This document shows positions 35,577 to 45,105 of a stretch of DNA of 60,346 bases, in pieces (position 1 is the stretch's first letter; every line of letters starts with the position of its first letter). Below the pieces are notes generated by a model that saw only the letters and a list, made by a program, of their open reading frames with translations, did not search any database and was not told where the DNA came from. Where the stretch lies: the NCBI GenBank assembly GCA_018823135.1, contig JAHJJF010000064.1:1-60346 (forward strand), given 5' to 3'. This DNA is from Pseudomonadota bacterium (GTDB lineage Bacteria; Desulfobacterota; Desulfobulbia; Desulfobulbales; CALZHT01). A program made the position numbers and the translations under genes.

Positions 35577-36004
35577 ATTTTGTTTTCTCCGGTGCAGATT
35601 TCTTTGCGAAAAATGTACTGCTCCGTCATTATGCTATTTTTGTGCCAGACCAAAATGCCCTCAGGAATAAATATATACCGCTGTAAAAAAATACTGCCGA
35701 AAACAACCTAACACGCTGAAATAAAATACAAAATTATCTCGCCTGGAGATTGACCAGGATACCTTGTCGGTACAAAGTTCATGCGTTCGCAAAACGATAA
35801 TTTCAAAAACCGTCAAATATATAACACTTTTTTCCGGGAATTTATTTCTTATGGGAATTAATGTATACACCTAAAGATGACAAAACCTTTTCCGACTGAC
35901 CTGTATAAAAACTAATTCATTTTTTTTGAACATCAACAGCGAGTGCATTTTTCGCAGTTTGGGATCATAGCTTTCCTGGAGCAGGGAGCTTCAATACTTT
36001 TTCT
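35577..36004. other. 428-bp AT-rich intergenic region before dinB
   Basis: This is the divergent space between the diguanylate cyclase gene and dinB. It is AT rich, with no believable ORF and no strong hairpin. CTGTATAAAAACTA at 35901-35914 is only half of an E. coli-type LexA site. Confidence 0.4.
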
Positions 36005-37183
36005 ATGCAAAATCAGCGCACAATCATTCACATAGACATGGATGCGTTTTACGCCTCCATTGAAGTTCATGATAATCCAGAATTCAAGGGAAAGCCGGTA
36101 ATCGTCGGCGGCTCGGGCAATCGAGGCGTTGTTTCGGCAGCTTCTTATGAGGCCAGAACTTACGGTGTCCACTCGGCCCTGCCCATCCTCACGGCAAGAA
36201 AACTCTGTCCGGGCGGTGTTTTTCTGCCGGTGCGCATGCATCGATACAAGGAGGTTTCAGATATCATTCAGGACTTATTTACGAGATTTACGCCGTTGGT
36301 CGAGCCCATCTCCCTTGATGAGGCCTTTCTCGATGTCACTGCATCAAAACATTTCGGATCAGGTCATGAGATTGCCGAGGCAATCAGAAAATTAATAAAA
36401 CAGGAAACCGGGCTCACAGCCTCAGCCGGTGTGGCATCTTCAAAACTCATTGCCAAAATCGCCTCTGATATAAAAAAACCTGACGGGCTCACCATGGTCC
36501 CTGCGGGGAATGAACAAACATTTCTTGCCGGTCTTCCCATTGAAAAACTCTGGGGTGTGGGGAAAACCACCAGAAGCAAACTAATTCTCCTTGGGGTGCA
36601 TACCATCGGCGATCTTTCCCGGCTTCCCGAAGAATTGCTGATCAATAAGTTCGGCAAGATGGGGGGCATGATGCTTCAGTCATCCCTCGGTATTGACACC
36701 AGACCGGTGGATACCGAACGGCTGATTAAATCAATCGGCCATGAAGAAACATTTGAAACCGATCTCATCAATCAGGAAATCATCTATCGGCAACTTCTGG
36801 AATTATCAATTCGCGTCGGAAAGCGTCTCAGAGGAAACCATCTCCTGGGAAAAACCATATCCCTCAAAGTGAAATATAATGATTTCCAACAGGTGAGCCG
36901 CGCGGCAACATTAAAGATTGCAACCGACGACAATATGACGATTTACAGAGAAATCTGCAGCTTGCTCGCCAAAACAAGGGCCTGCGAAAAGCCGGTGCGT
37001 CTGCTTGGGGTTTCTCTCTCAAATCTGGAGTCGAACCAGGAAGCGTATCAGATGAATCTTTTTGGCACGGATGAAAGGACCGGCAAAAGAAAACGGCTTC
37101 ACCAGGCGATTGACAATATCGAAGAAAAATTCGGCACCTCGACAATCATTCCAGGCGCCCTGATGAAAAAAGAAAAACAATAG
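36005..37183 (+). CDS. dinB: DNA polymerase IV
   Basis: Y-family translesion polymerase, 392 aa. Metal-binding residues Asp11 (IDMDAFYASIE) and Asp105-Glu106 (SLDEAFLD) are present, with Phe15 as the likely steric gate. The helix-hairpin region (about 175-210) and the little-finger domain follow. QMNLF near the C-terminus (in YQMNLFGTDE) fits the beta-clamp binding motif. There is no strong ribosome site right before the ATG. It converges with the hybrid kinase gene. Confidence 0.95.
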   Translation: MQNQRTIIHIDMDAFYASIEVHDNPEFKGKPVIVGGSGNRGVVSAASYEARTYGVHSALPILTARKLCPGGVFLPVRMHRYKEVSDIIQDLFTRFTPLVEPISLDEAFLDVTASKHFGSGHEIAEAIRKLIKQETGLTASAGVASSKLIAKIASDIKKPDGLTMVPAGNEQTFLAGLPIEKLWGVGKTTRSKLILLGVHTIGDLSRLPEELLINKFGKMGGMMLQSSLGIDTRPVDTERLIKSIGHEETFETDLINQEIIYRQLLELSIRVGKRLRGNHLLGKTISLKVKYNDFQQVSRAATLKIATDDNMTIYREICSLLAKTRACEKPVRLLGVSLSNLESNQEAYQMNLFGTDERTGKRKRLHQAIDNIEEKFGTSTIIPGALMKKEKQ

Positions 37184-37217
37184 CTATTGGTTGCAGGCGG
37201 TTAGACCGGCAATTGCA

Positions 37218-39257
37218 TCAAATTGTCTCTAATCTCGTAGCGTTCAGCTTTGCAGCAATATCATTTTCACTACTGTCCAGAGTTTTCCTTACTAACTGAC
37301 TCAATTGCTTCATGTTAAACGGCTTCATGAAAAAATCGCGGACGCCAAGCGCTTTTGCTTTTTCCTCTGAAATTTTGGAGCTGTATCCGGTGCAGAGGAT
37401 GATGGGGATATCAGCCCGGACCTTAAGAAGTGCCGTGGCCAGTTGAGCCCCTGTCATATTGGGCATTGTCTGGTCGGTGATCACCAGATCTACAGCGTGA
37501 GGGGCAGCCTTGAAAGCCTCAAGGGCCTCGATACTGCTGGTCATGGCTGAAACCCGGTATCCCTGCAGCTCAAGCATTTGGGTGCCGATGGCCACAAGGG
37601 CCTCTTCATCATCGACAAACATGATGTGCTCGACGCCTGAAGACACTTTTTCAGACTCATCTTTCGGCACACCGGTTTTTTCTGCGATAACCGGGAAATA
37701 CACATGAAATGTTGCGCCCGCACCCGGTTCACTTTCAACAATGATCATGCCGCCGTGATTGGTAACAATACCATGCACCACCGACAACCCCATTCCCGTG
37801 CCTTTCCCCGCCTCCTTTGTAGTAAAGAAGGGGTCAAAAATCCGCTCCTGATTCTCCGGATTGATTCCCGGACCGTTATCCCTCACCGAAAGCCTGATGA
37901 ATTTCCCGGGCTTCATGCCAAGCCGTCGGCCGAGGTCTTTGGCTTTCAGGTTGACTTCCTTCAAGCTCAATTCGAGGCAACCATTTTCATCCATGGCGGA
38001 TACCGCATTGCTGCACAGGTTGATCAATACCTGATTAAGCTGGGTTGAATCCGCATTAATGGTTTTGCAGTTTGCATCAATCTGCTGGTTGATTTCAATG
38101 GTTGCGGGGATGGTAGAACGAAGCAGCTGCATGGCTTCATTAAAAATCAGCGCCGGATTTACCGGAATAAAATTCTGTTTCGCCTGGCTGCTGAAGGTAA
38201 GTATTTGACGGACAATTTCCCTGGCGCGACTGGATGCTCCGATAATATTTTCAATATTTATCCTGGCCGGATCATTTTCACCGATTGTGTATCTGGCAAG
38301 ATCCGCATTGCCGACAATGATCGTCAGGATATTATTGAAATCATGGGCAATACCCCCGGCCATGGTGCCAATCGCCTCCATTTTATAAACCTGCCGGAGC
38401 TGTGTTTCAAGCGCTGCTTTTTCTTCGTCTGCCTTCACATGGGCGGAGATATCGCGGATTATCGAAAACATGACATCCCGGCCCTTCCAGACAAATGATC
38501 CGGCTGAAAGAGTCACAATAATCTCAGTGCCGTCTTTTGTTCGGTGGCGTCTTCTCAGGATCAGCGTATCTTCCCCGACAACCGCAGCCTGGTGAATGGC
38601 CTGCCTGGTTTTTTCAGATTCGGCGCTTATATCATCGGCAGTAAGACTTAATGCCTCCTTACGGCCATAACCGTAGAGTTTCAAAAAAGCGCAGTTTACA
38701 TCTAGAATCTTCCTGGTCTCTATATCGAAGATGGCAATAGCATCAATCTCATTGGTGAAGAGTTTACGATATTTTTCTTCGCTCTCCTTCAAATCCTCCT
38801 TGATCTGATTGATTTCAGTAATATCGGTGCAAACACCGCCCACCGCGCAGATTTGATCATTATCATCATACAGGGGAAACTTGGAGGTAATAAAGGTGTG
38901 TATGCCATCTGCAAGGGGGATGGTTTCACGAAACTCGACGTTTTTTTTGCTTTTTTTGACCAGGATATCCTGAGAACGAAACAGCTCGGCGACGGACTCG
39001 GGAAAGATCTCAAAATCCGTTTTGCCGATTATCTCTTCATTGGTAATATGCGCCAATCGCTCATATTCTCTATTAATGAGCATGTACTTATAATCAGCTG
39101 TTTTCAGATAAATCGGCAGGTTGGTATTGTCGAGAAATGCCTGGAGATACTTCCCTTTTTTTTCAAGAGATGCATTCTTTTGTTTACATGAAAGAACTTC
39201 AGCCTCGAGTTCTTTGATCTTTTGTTCCAGATCTTCGCAGGTATTTTTTGCAGCCAA
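37218..39257 (-). CDS. PAS-PAS hybrid sensor histidine kinase
   Basis: 679 aa, soluble. After a short coiled coil (5-40) come two PAS domains (about 38-150 and 160-275). HisKA follows with His305 in GGIAHDFNNIL, then HATPase_c with VRDNGPGINPE and GTGMGLSVVHGIV. The C-terminal receiver domain has the acidic pair in FVDDEE and phospho-acceptor Asp595 (VITDQTMPNMTG). It should autophosphorylate and pass the phosphate to its own receiver; no output gene is adjacent. The signal is unknown. Confidence 0.93.
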   Translation of the reverse strand: MAAKNTCEDLEQKIKELEAEVLSCKQKNASLEKKGKYLQAFLDNTNLPIYLKTADYKYMLINREYERLAHITNEEIIGKTDFEIFPESVAELFRSQDILVKKSKKNVEFRETIPLADGIHTFITSKFPLYDDNDQICAVGGVCTDITEINQIKEDLKESEEKYRKLFTNEIDAIAIFDIETRKILDVNCAFLKLYGYGRKEALSLTADDISAESEKTRQAIHQAAVVGEDTLILRRRHRTKDGTEIIVTLSAGSFVWKGRDVMFSIIRDISAHVKADEEKAALETQLRQVYKMEAIGTMAGGIAHDFNNILTIIVGNADLARYTIGENDPARINIENIIGASSRAREIVRQILTFSSQAKQNFIPVNPALIFNEAMQLLRSTIPATIEINQQIDANCKTINADSTQLNQVLINLCSNAVSAMDENGCLELSLKEVNLKAKDLGRRLGMKPGKFIRLSVRDNGPGINPENQERIFDPFFTTKEAGKGTGMGLSVVHGIVTNHGGMIIVESEPGAGATFHVYFPVIAEKTGVPKDESEKVSSGVEHIMFVDDEEALVAIGTQMLELQGYRVSAMTSSIEALEAFKAAPHAVDLVITDQTMPNMTGAQLATALLKVRADIPIILCTGYSSKISEEKAKALGVRDFFMKPFNMKQLSQLVRKTLDSSENDIAAKLNATRLETI

Positions 39258-39759
39258 TTAACACACCTCAAACTCTTATTAAGAGATAGGTAAAAGTTTA
39301 ATAAAATCAAGATGATATTTTAATTAATTTTCTTTTCAAAGTCCAGCTATTGGTTGTGCACAAAAATTTATCTTGCATGACACGGAAGATTTCAGTGAGG
39401 CATCCGGACAAAGGTAAATCATTTGCATTAGTCATAAATGCTATGATAGAAGAAATTATTCTATCGATACCCAGTAACGAATAACTACGGCGATGAGGAT
39501 CTTGCCGCTGCCGGTCATTCAACTGCAATCCTTTCTCTCGCTTTTTTGTTCGCCAATCAGACCCAGAACTTTTTATAGATTGCATGAAGTTATTGAAAAA
39601 CCCTCCGAAGGGAAAACAACGGCTTCTGGCCGCGGGGTATGGATTTCAGCTTGCTCGTCAAACCTTTACTTGCTTTCAAGAATGATTACTATTAATAGAA
39701 ATACCTACTGATTCAGAAAAGAACCAATCACGACTGCATTATGCAGGGGAGGAAATATT
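39258..39759. other. 502-bp intergenic region before msrAB
   Basis: Divergent space between the hybrid kinase and msrAB. No supported gene. CCCTCCGAAGGG at 39601-39612 is a small hairpin flanked by A-runs. The msrAB ribosome site GGGGAGG lies at the right edge. Confidence 0.4.
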
Positions 39760-40809
39760 ATGAAAGATAATTTATCAGTACTGCTGCCATTGCTTGTCGG
39801 TGTTTTTTTTGCGGTCATGCTGTTGGGCCAGTTTGCCCAGGCAGGAACTGTTAAATCCCAAAAAGCAACTTTCGCCGGCGGTTGCTTCTGGTGTATGGAA
39901 AAACCCTTTGAACAGTTGCCCGGCGTAAATTCAGTGATATCGGGTTATATGGGAGGCACCACGCAAAACCCAACCTATGAGAATTATTCCAATGGAGGGC
40001 ACATTGAAGTAATTGAAATTGACTACGACCCGGCAATTGTCAATTATCAGAAACTTCTTGATGTGTTCTGGCGTCAGATCGACCCCACCGATGGTGGCGG
40101 CCAGTTTGCCGACCGGGGCAATGCCTACACTACCGGAATCTTCTATCACGATGAAGAGCAGAAACAACTTGCCGAACAATCCAAGGCCGATCTCGCCGGG
40201 AAAAAGATTTTCGAAAAGTCCATTGTAACGCCGATCAAACCTGCAACAACTTTCTACAAGGCAGAGGACTATCATCAGGATTACTACAAAACCAACCCGC
40301 TACGATACAAGGTCTACCGATACGGCTCTGGACGCGATAAATTTTTAGCCGGAGTATGGGATAAAGAAAAAACAAATACGACGAGCAAGGAAGAACTGAA
40401 GAAGAAACTCACCCCGTTGCAGTATCGGGTCACTCAGGAAGAGGGCACCGAACCCGCCTTTGACAACGAATACTGGGATAATAAAAAACCGGGGATCTAT
40501 GTGGATATCGTTTCAGGAGAAGCTCTTTTCAGCTCAACCGACAAATACAAATCCGGTACAGGATGGCCGAGCTTCAGCAAACCGCTGGTCCCTGAAAATA
40601 TCACCGACCATGTTGACCGTAAATTTTTCCAAACCAGAACCGAAGTCCGAAGCACCGGCGCTGACTCGCATCTCGGGCATGTCTTTGACGACGGCCCGGC
40701 GCCAACCAATCTGCGGTATTGTATCAATTCCGCTGCACTGCGCTTTATCCCGGCAGAGAATCTTGAAAAGGAAGGCTACGGCGAATTTAAAAAACTCTTT
40801 GAAAAATAA
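39760..40809 (+). CDS. msrAB: Exported bifunctional methionine sulfoxide reductase MsrA/MsrB
   Basis: 349 aa. A Sec-type signal peptide (about 1-28, ending AQA) sends the enzyme to the periplasm. The MsrA domain has nucleophile Cys42 in GGCFWC and reduces the S-epimer of methionine sulfoxide. The MsrB domain (about 220-345) has SGTGWPSF and nucleophile Cys321 ([11 protein letters not shown]) for the R-epimer. The first pair of zinc cysteines found in many MsrB is replaced ([10 protein letters not shown]). It resembles the central parts of neisserial PilB without its thioredoxin-like domain, so the electron donor is unknown. A strong ribosome site and a strong terminator frame it. Confidence 0.94.
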   Translation: MKDNLSVLLPLLVGVFFAVMLLGQFAQAGTVKSQKATFAGGCFWCMEKPFEQLPGVNSVISGYMGGTTQNPTYENYSNGGHIEVIEIDYDPAIVNYQKLLDVFWRQIDPTDGGGQFADRGNAYTTGIFYHDEEQKQLAEQSKADLAGKKIFEKSIVTPIKPATTFYKAEDYHQDYYKTNPLRYKVYRYGSGRDKFLAGVWDKEKTNTTSKEELKKKLTPLQYRVTQEEGTEPAFDNEYWDNKKPGIYVDIVSGEALFSSTDKYKSGTGWPSFSKPLVPENITDHVDRKFFQTRTEVRSTGADSHLGHVFDDGPAPTNLRYCINSAALRFIPAENLEKEGYGEFKKLFEK

Positions 40810-40831
40810 TAAATAACAAGAAGACCACTGA

Positions 40832-40868
40832 AAAGGGGCTGTCCCAATAAGGGCAGCCCCTTTCTTTT
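40832..40868 (+). terminator. Rho-independent terminator of msrAB
   Basis: AAAGGGGCTG (40832-40841) pairs with CAGCCCCTTT (40854-40863), extended inside by CCC/GGG with one bulged T and an AATAA loop, then CTTTT. It could also stop the opposing PEBP transcript. Confidence 0.88.
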
Positions 40869-40882
40869 GACCCATGAAAATG

Positions 40883-41437
40883 CTATCGCGAATAATGTAC
40901 GGTAAGCCGTGCCTTATCAATAGCATGGCTGTTCAGATAAAACCCCACCAAAGCAGCGGAAGAATCGACATTCAAGGGAAGACTGACAACATCCAGGGCA
41001 TACACCGTAAAATGATAACGATGGGGTTTGTCTCCCGCCGGCGGACAGGCGCCTCCATAACCGGGCTGCCCATAATCCGTCCGGCTCTGGATACTTCCGG
41101 CTGGCGCCAGCCCTTTCGCTACATTGCCGGCATCTTCCTTGAGCTGATTGACATCACCAGGAACATTGAAGACCACCCAGTGCCACCAGCCGCTTCCGGT
41201 GGGTGCATCCGGGTCATAGACGTTCACCGCAAAACTTTTTGTATTTGCAGGCGCATTTTTCCAGTTCAGTTCCGGTGAGATATTTTTCCCGTCACAACCA
41301 AAACCTGAATACACCTGATCATGGCTCATCCTCCCATCAGGGATCAGCTGGGGGCTTGAAAGTGTAAAATCGCCCGCAAAAGAGTTTTGCACAAAAAAGA
41401 AAACACAGCAAATTATCATTCCATACATTTTCTTCAT
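40883..41437 (-). CDS. Exported YbhB/YbcL-type PEBP family protein
   Basis: 184 aa. A signal peptide (about 1-21, ending SFA) is followed by a phosphatidylethanolamine-binding-protein fold with NVYDPDAPTGSGWWHWVVFNVP, the ligand pocket DPDAPTG and the late GDKPHRYHFTVYAL. Bacterial members bind small anions or lipids; their role is not known. AAGGAGG precedes the ATG. It is 35 bp downstream of leuB on the same strand. Confidence 0.87.
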   Translation of the reverse strand: MKKMYGMIICCVFFFVQNSFAGDFTLSSPQLIPDGRMSHDQVYSGFGCDGKNISPELNWKNAPANTKSFAVNVYDPDAPTGSGWWHWVVFNVPGDVNQLKEDAGNVAKGLAPAGSIQSRTDYGQPGYGGACPPAGDKPHRYHFTVYALDVVSLPLNVDSSAALVGFYLNSHAIDKARLTVHYSR

Positions 41438-41472
41438 AATACCCTCCTTGTTTATCTGTTAGCAGTAAACCA

Positions 41473-42588
41473 TCAACTGTTGCCGGCCTGTAAATATTCC
41501 GTCGACTGATTTCGCAGGGCAACGACCACCGCGTCACCCATTTCACCAGTGCTGACCTTTTTGCATCCTGCTGAATAGATGTCCCCGGTGCGATAGCCTT
41601 CCGTAAGGGTCCTGGTGACCGCCTGCTCAATCAGACCGGCCATGAACTCCTGATTAAAAGAATATCGCAACATCATGGCCGCCGATAAAATTGTCGCCAG
41701 GGGATTGGCAATCTGTTTGCCTGCAATATCCGGCGCCGACCCGTGAATAGGTTCATACATCCCCTTATTGTTGGCGTCAAGCGAAGCAGACGGCAGCATG
41801 CCAATGGATCCTGAGGCGACAGAGGCGCAATCTGAGAGTATGTCCCCGAACAGATTTGTCGTGACCATTACATCAAACTGTTTCGGCGCGCAGACAATCT
41901 GCATTGCGGCATTGTCCACATACATGTTCTTCAACACAACCTCGGGATAGTCCTGTGCCACTTCGGCCATAACCTCACGCCATAATTCAGTACATTCCAA
42001 AACATTTGCCTTGTCCACAGAAACAACACGCTTATCGCGTTTCATGGCGATTTCAAAGGCCGTGCGCCCGATCCGTCTGATCTCCGACTCGGAATACACC
42101 AGCGTATTGTAGCCCTGACGTTCGCCATTTTCAAGGATCCGCACGCCGCGGGGCTGCCCGAAATAAATACCACCGGTGAGTTCCCGGACAATCATCATAT
42201 CAAGGCCACTGACAAGCTCTGTGTTCAGCGGAGATTTCGCCTCAAGGGCAGGATAACATTTCACCGGGCGAAGATTGGCAAAAAGTTCAAGCTCGGAACG
42301 CAATCCCAGCAAGGCTTTTTCCGGACGTACAGAAATATGTAAGGGCTCCCATTTCGGTCCACCCACCGCTCCCAGAAGCACGGCATCGGCTTCCCGGGCA
42401 AGGCGCAATGTTTCCTCCGGCAGCGGCTTGCCGCAATCATCATAGGCGCAGCCGCCCACCAATGCTTCCTCAAGGACAATTTTCAAGCCTTGATCTTCTT
42501 CCAGCACCTTTAAAACCTTCAACGCTTCGGCAACAACTTCCCCACCGATTCCATCTCCGGGAAGAACGAGAACTTTATGTGACATCAT
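41473..42588 (-). CDS. leuB: 3-isopropylmalate dehydrogenase
   Basis: NAD- and Mg-dependent third enzyme of leucine synthesis, 371 aa. [20 protein letters not shown], the substrate-loop arginines, [20 protein letters not shown] and the C-terminal [15 protein letters not shown] match LeuB rather than isocitrate dehydrogenase. AAGGAG precedes two adjacent ATG codons, either of which may be used. leuA, leuC and leuD are not nearby. A LysR gene is divergent with a 177-bp shared control region. Confidence 0.94.
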   Translation of the reverse strand: MMSHKVLVLPGDGIGGEVVAEALKVLKVLEEDQGLKIVLEEALVGGCAYDDCGKPLPEETLRLAREADAVLLGAVGGPKWEPLHISVRPEKALLGLRSELELFANLRPVKCYPALEAKSPLNTELVSGLDMMIVRELTGGIYFGQPRGVRILENGERQGYNTLVYSESEIRRIGRTAFEIAMKRDKRVVSVDKANVLECTELWREVMAEVAQDYPEVVLKNMYVDNAAMQIVCAPKQFDVMVTTNLFGDILSDCASVASGSIGMLPSASLDANNKGMYEPIHGSAPDIAGKQIANPLATILSAAMMLRYSFNQEFMAGLIEQAVTRTLTEGYRTGDIYSAGCKKVSTGEMGDAVVVALRNQSTEYLQAGNS

Positions 42589-42706
42589 GTGACTCCTTAA
42601 AATGTGCGCAATAATTGCTGTGTAGCTCCATAGCCTGAAGGCATTTATTCCTCAAAAAAACCATTGGTCATGGATACTCAAAATTTATGATCTGTTTATA
42701 ACATCC

Positions 42707-42741
42707 TTGACACGCATAACACAAATTCATTATATTTATAA
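42707..42741 (+). promoter_or_regulatory. Promoter with overlapping palindrome between leuB and the LysR gene
   Basis: TTGACA (42707-42712), 18-bp spacer, TATATT (42731-42736, 5 of 6). Overlapping the -10 is the AT-rich inverted repeat TTATA-TT-TATAA (42730-42741), placed as a LysR operator for self-control might be. Assignment as an operator is inferred. Confidence 0.5.
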
Positions 42742-42765
42742 TAATCATAACTAAAAGGAATACTA

Positions 42766-43656
42766 ATGGATACTTTGTCAATTCATACCTTTGTGGCTGT
42801 AACCGAATCCAGGAGTTTCTCAAAAGCTGCCGACGTCCTTTATCTGACTCAACCGGCAGTGAGCAAACGCATCGCCGCTCTCGAGGAAATTCTTGGATTC
42901 AGGCTTTTTGACAGGATCGGCAAAAAAATTATTCTCACCGAGGCGGGGAAAGAACTCTATCCCCGTGCAAAACGGATTCTGCTTGAGCTGGAAGACAGCC
43001 GCCGGGCAATCAATAATTTATCAGGAAATGTCACGGGGAGACTTTCATTCGGCACCAGTCATCACATCGGCCTGCATCGGCTGCCGCCGATTTTGAGCGC
43101 CTACAGCAAAGTCTATCCTCAAGTGGAGCTCGATATTCAATTCCTGGGTTCGGAAACCGCCTGCGACGCGGTGGAGCATGGAAACCTTGAAATGGCCCTG
43201 ATCACCATGCCGAATATTCAAAAAAGCAATCTGCTTCAGACCCATATCTGGGATGACCCCCTGCAGGTTGTCATCGGCAAGGGTCACCCCTTGGCAGCCG
43301 AAACAAAACACAGCAAAGCACCACTCACCCCCCTGACACTTGCAGGACATCCAGCGATCCTGCCCGGCTCCGGCACATTTACCAGGGATATCATTGATTC
43401 GGATTTTCTGAAACAGGGTGTTTCGCTTACAGTAAAGATATCCACCAACTACCTTGAAACCATCAAGATGCTGGTGACCGTAGGACTGGGATGGAGCATC
43501 CTGCCTGAATCGATGATCAATGCGGAAGAGTTAATATCACTTGATGTGGAAGGGATCCGACCGCGCCGGTCCCTGGGGGTCATACGCCATTCGGCCCGGA
43601 CGCTTTCCAATGCAGGGCGGGCGATGATTGATATGCTTGGGGAAGAAGGGGTTTAG
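42766..43656 (+). CDS. LysR-family transcriptional regulator
   Basis: 296 aa. An N-terminal winged helix-turn-helix (about 1-65, with SFSKAADVLYLTQPAVSKRI) is followed by a periplasmic-binding-protein-like effector domain (about 90-290). AAGGA lies seven bases before the ATG. The divergent arrangement with leuB suggests it controls leuB, by analogy with other LysR pairs, but the effector cannot be read from sequence. A CysB/CbbR-like family assignment is not possible. Confidence 0.9.
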   Translation: MDTLSIHTFVAVTESRSFSKAADVLYLTQPAVSKRIAALEEILGFRLFDRIGKKIILTEAGKELYPRAKRILLELEDSRRAINNLSGNVTGRLSFGTSHHIGLHRLPPILSAYSKVYPQVELDIQFLGSETACDAVEHGNLEMALITMPNIQKSNLLQTHIWDDPLQVVIGKGHPLAAETKHSKAPLTPLTLAGHPAILPGSGTFTRDIIDSDFLKQGVSLTVKISTNYLETIKMLVTVGLGWSILPESMINAEELISLDVEGIRPRRSLGVIRHSARTLSNAGRAMIDMLGEEGV

Positions 43657-43786
43657 GGAATTAGGCTATAGCTATTTAGGCTGAAGGTGTTTAGGAAGAA
43701 AAGAAACAACAAGAATCTTGGCATCATATGCCGAAACACCAAAACTAACAGCCTTCAGCCTATAGCCTAAAAAGCTGAGAGGTTAA
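43657..43786. repeat. Heptad-type intergenic repeat with inverted arms
   Basis: The left arm near 43666-43694 contains TTAGGCTATAG and TTAGGCTGAAGG. The right arm near 43749-43776 reads CTAACAG, CCTTCAG, CCTATAG, CCTAAAA, that is, consecutive seven-base units of the form CCTnnAG. The arms are partly complementary. A related copy lies at 54471-54585. Confidence 0.6.
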
Positions 43787-44752
43787 TTAGTATTTAAGGC
43801 CGACTTTTTCCCGAACAAGATCAAGGGTAACCGAGGCTTTTGCCCTGGCCTTTTCTGCGCCTTGTTTGAGAATGTCTCTGATCTGTCCGGGGTCCTTCAT
43901 CAGCTGCTCTCTTTTTTCGCGGGCCTCACGGAAATATTCCCAGAGAATGTCCACCAGCTCCAGCTTGATTTTACCGTACATCGCACCGCCGTTGACATAG
44001 AGGCCGTGTACCTCTTCACATCTGTCCGCCGGGGCAAAGAGTTTATAAATATTATAGAGATTGCACTTTTCCGGGTCTTTGGACGCTTCAACCGAGGCAG
44101 CATCCGTCACAATACTCATGACACTTTTTTTCAGCGCCTTGGCATCGAGAAAAATACCAATGGTATTGCCGTAGGATTTTGACATCTTCTGGCCGTCAAG
44201 ACCGGGAACCGTGGCCAGGTTGTCATTGATCACCGGCTCCGGAATCACAAATGTCTCGCCGAAGCTGTTATTGAATTTCTGCGCAATGTCCCGCGCCACC
44301 TCAATATGCTGTTTCTGGTCTTTGCCCACCGGAACCTGCTCCGCCTGATAGAGCAGGATGTCTGCGGCCATGAGAACCGGATAGGAAAACAGGCCGTGAC
44401 TGGGAGCAGCTCCCTTGGCTATTTTATCTTTATACGAATGGCAGCGTTCGAGAAGACCCATGGGGGTGAAGGTCGTAAGCACCCAGGTCAGCTCAGTGAC
44501 TTCCGGCACATCGGACTGTACCCAGAATATACAGCGGTCCGGATCAAGTCCCAGGGCGAGAAAATCAGCAGCAGCGCCAATGGTGTCCCTGACCAGGTTT
44601 TCTTTATTATGAACTGATGTCAGGGCGTGAAAATTGACGATAAACGCATACAGTTCAGCTGTATCCATATTATCAATCATCGGGCGCATCATACCGAAAT
44701 AATTACCAATATGAAGCTGCCCGGAAGGCTGTATGCCGGAAAGAATCCTCAT
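43787..44752 (-). CDS. trpS: Tryptophan--tRNA ligase
   Basis: Class Ic aminoacyl-tRNA synthetase, 321 aa. The HIGH-type motif is HIGN at 14-17 (SGQLHIGNYFG) and KMSKS is at 189-193. GIQPSG near the N-terminus and PVGKDQKQHIE are standard for bacterial TrpS. The gene is flanked by repeats on both sides (43.66-43.79 and 44.83-44.96 kb). Confidence 0.96.
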   Translation of the reverse strand: MRILSGIQPSGQLHIGNYFGMMRPMIDNMDTAELYAFIVNFHALTSVHNKENLVRDTIGAAADFLALGLDPDRCIFWVQSDVPEVTELTWVLTTFTPMGLLERCHSYKDKIAKGAAPSHGLFSYPVLMAADILLYQAEQVPVGKDQKQHIEVARDIAQKFNNSFGETFVIPEPVINDNLATVPGLDGQKMSKSYGNTIGIFLDAKALKKSVMSIVTDAASVEASKDPEKCNLYNIYKLFAPADRCEEVHGLYVNGGAMYGKIKLELVDILWEYFREAREKREQLMKDPGQIRDILKQGAEKARAKASVTLDLVREKVGLKY

Positions 44753-44830
44753 TCGTACACCTGTTCTTTATAACCTTTAAATTTACAGAACCTAACTGTT
44801 CTCACAGAAGTCACAAAAAATCTGCTGATT

Positions 44831-44956
44831 TAATACCCTTCACATTCAAAGAGGTTACGAGGCGGCAAGAAGGAGGCCCCGGAAACGTACAAGTAGTACG
44901 TTGAGGAAGCCGACGACGCAGGCAACGAAGTTAGAATTTGAATGTGAACGGTATTA
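44831..44956. mobile_element. 126-bp MITE-like element with 20-bp terminal inverted repeats
   Basis: The ends are inverted copies of 20 bases with one mismatch: 44831-44850 begins TAATACCCTTCAC and 44937-44956 ends GTGAACGGTATTA. In the middle is the palindrome AACGTAC-AAGTA-GTACGTT. There is no ORF inside. It lies in the 353-bp space between trpS and dnaK, together with the dnaK terminator. No clear target-site duplication was seen. Confidence 0.65.
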
Positions 44957-44970
44957 CGGATGTGATGTTA

Positions 44971-45012
44971 AAAAAATAGGGGGATACAGGCAACCTTTTT
45001 CTGCATCCCCCT
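44971..45012 (-). terminator. Terminator of grpE-dnaK
   Basis: In the minus direction AGGGGGAT-G-CAG (45012 down to 45001) pairs with CTG-T-ATCCCCCT (44989 down to 44978), with one internal mismatch and an 11-nt loop; ATTTTTT follows. Confidence 0.8.
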
Positions 45013-45105
45013 AAATTTATATATAAGTAACAAGCGTGGAGTAAACCGTGACGCGTTGTATCCGCTGTATCCTTAGATCCCGCCACCTGTAAAATGGTTG
45101 AATCT

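Noticed and set aside
35661-35870. 69-aa minus-strand ORF
   Set aside because: AT-rich spurious frame with no start signal or family pattern.
35901-35914. Possible LexA site before dinB (CTGTATAAAAACTA)
   Set aside because: Only one half matches an E. coli-type box, and LexA sites differ in Desulfobacterota.
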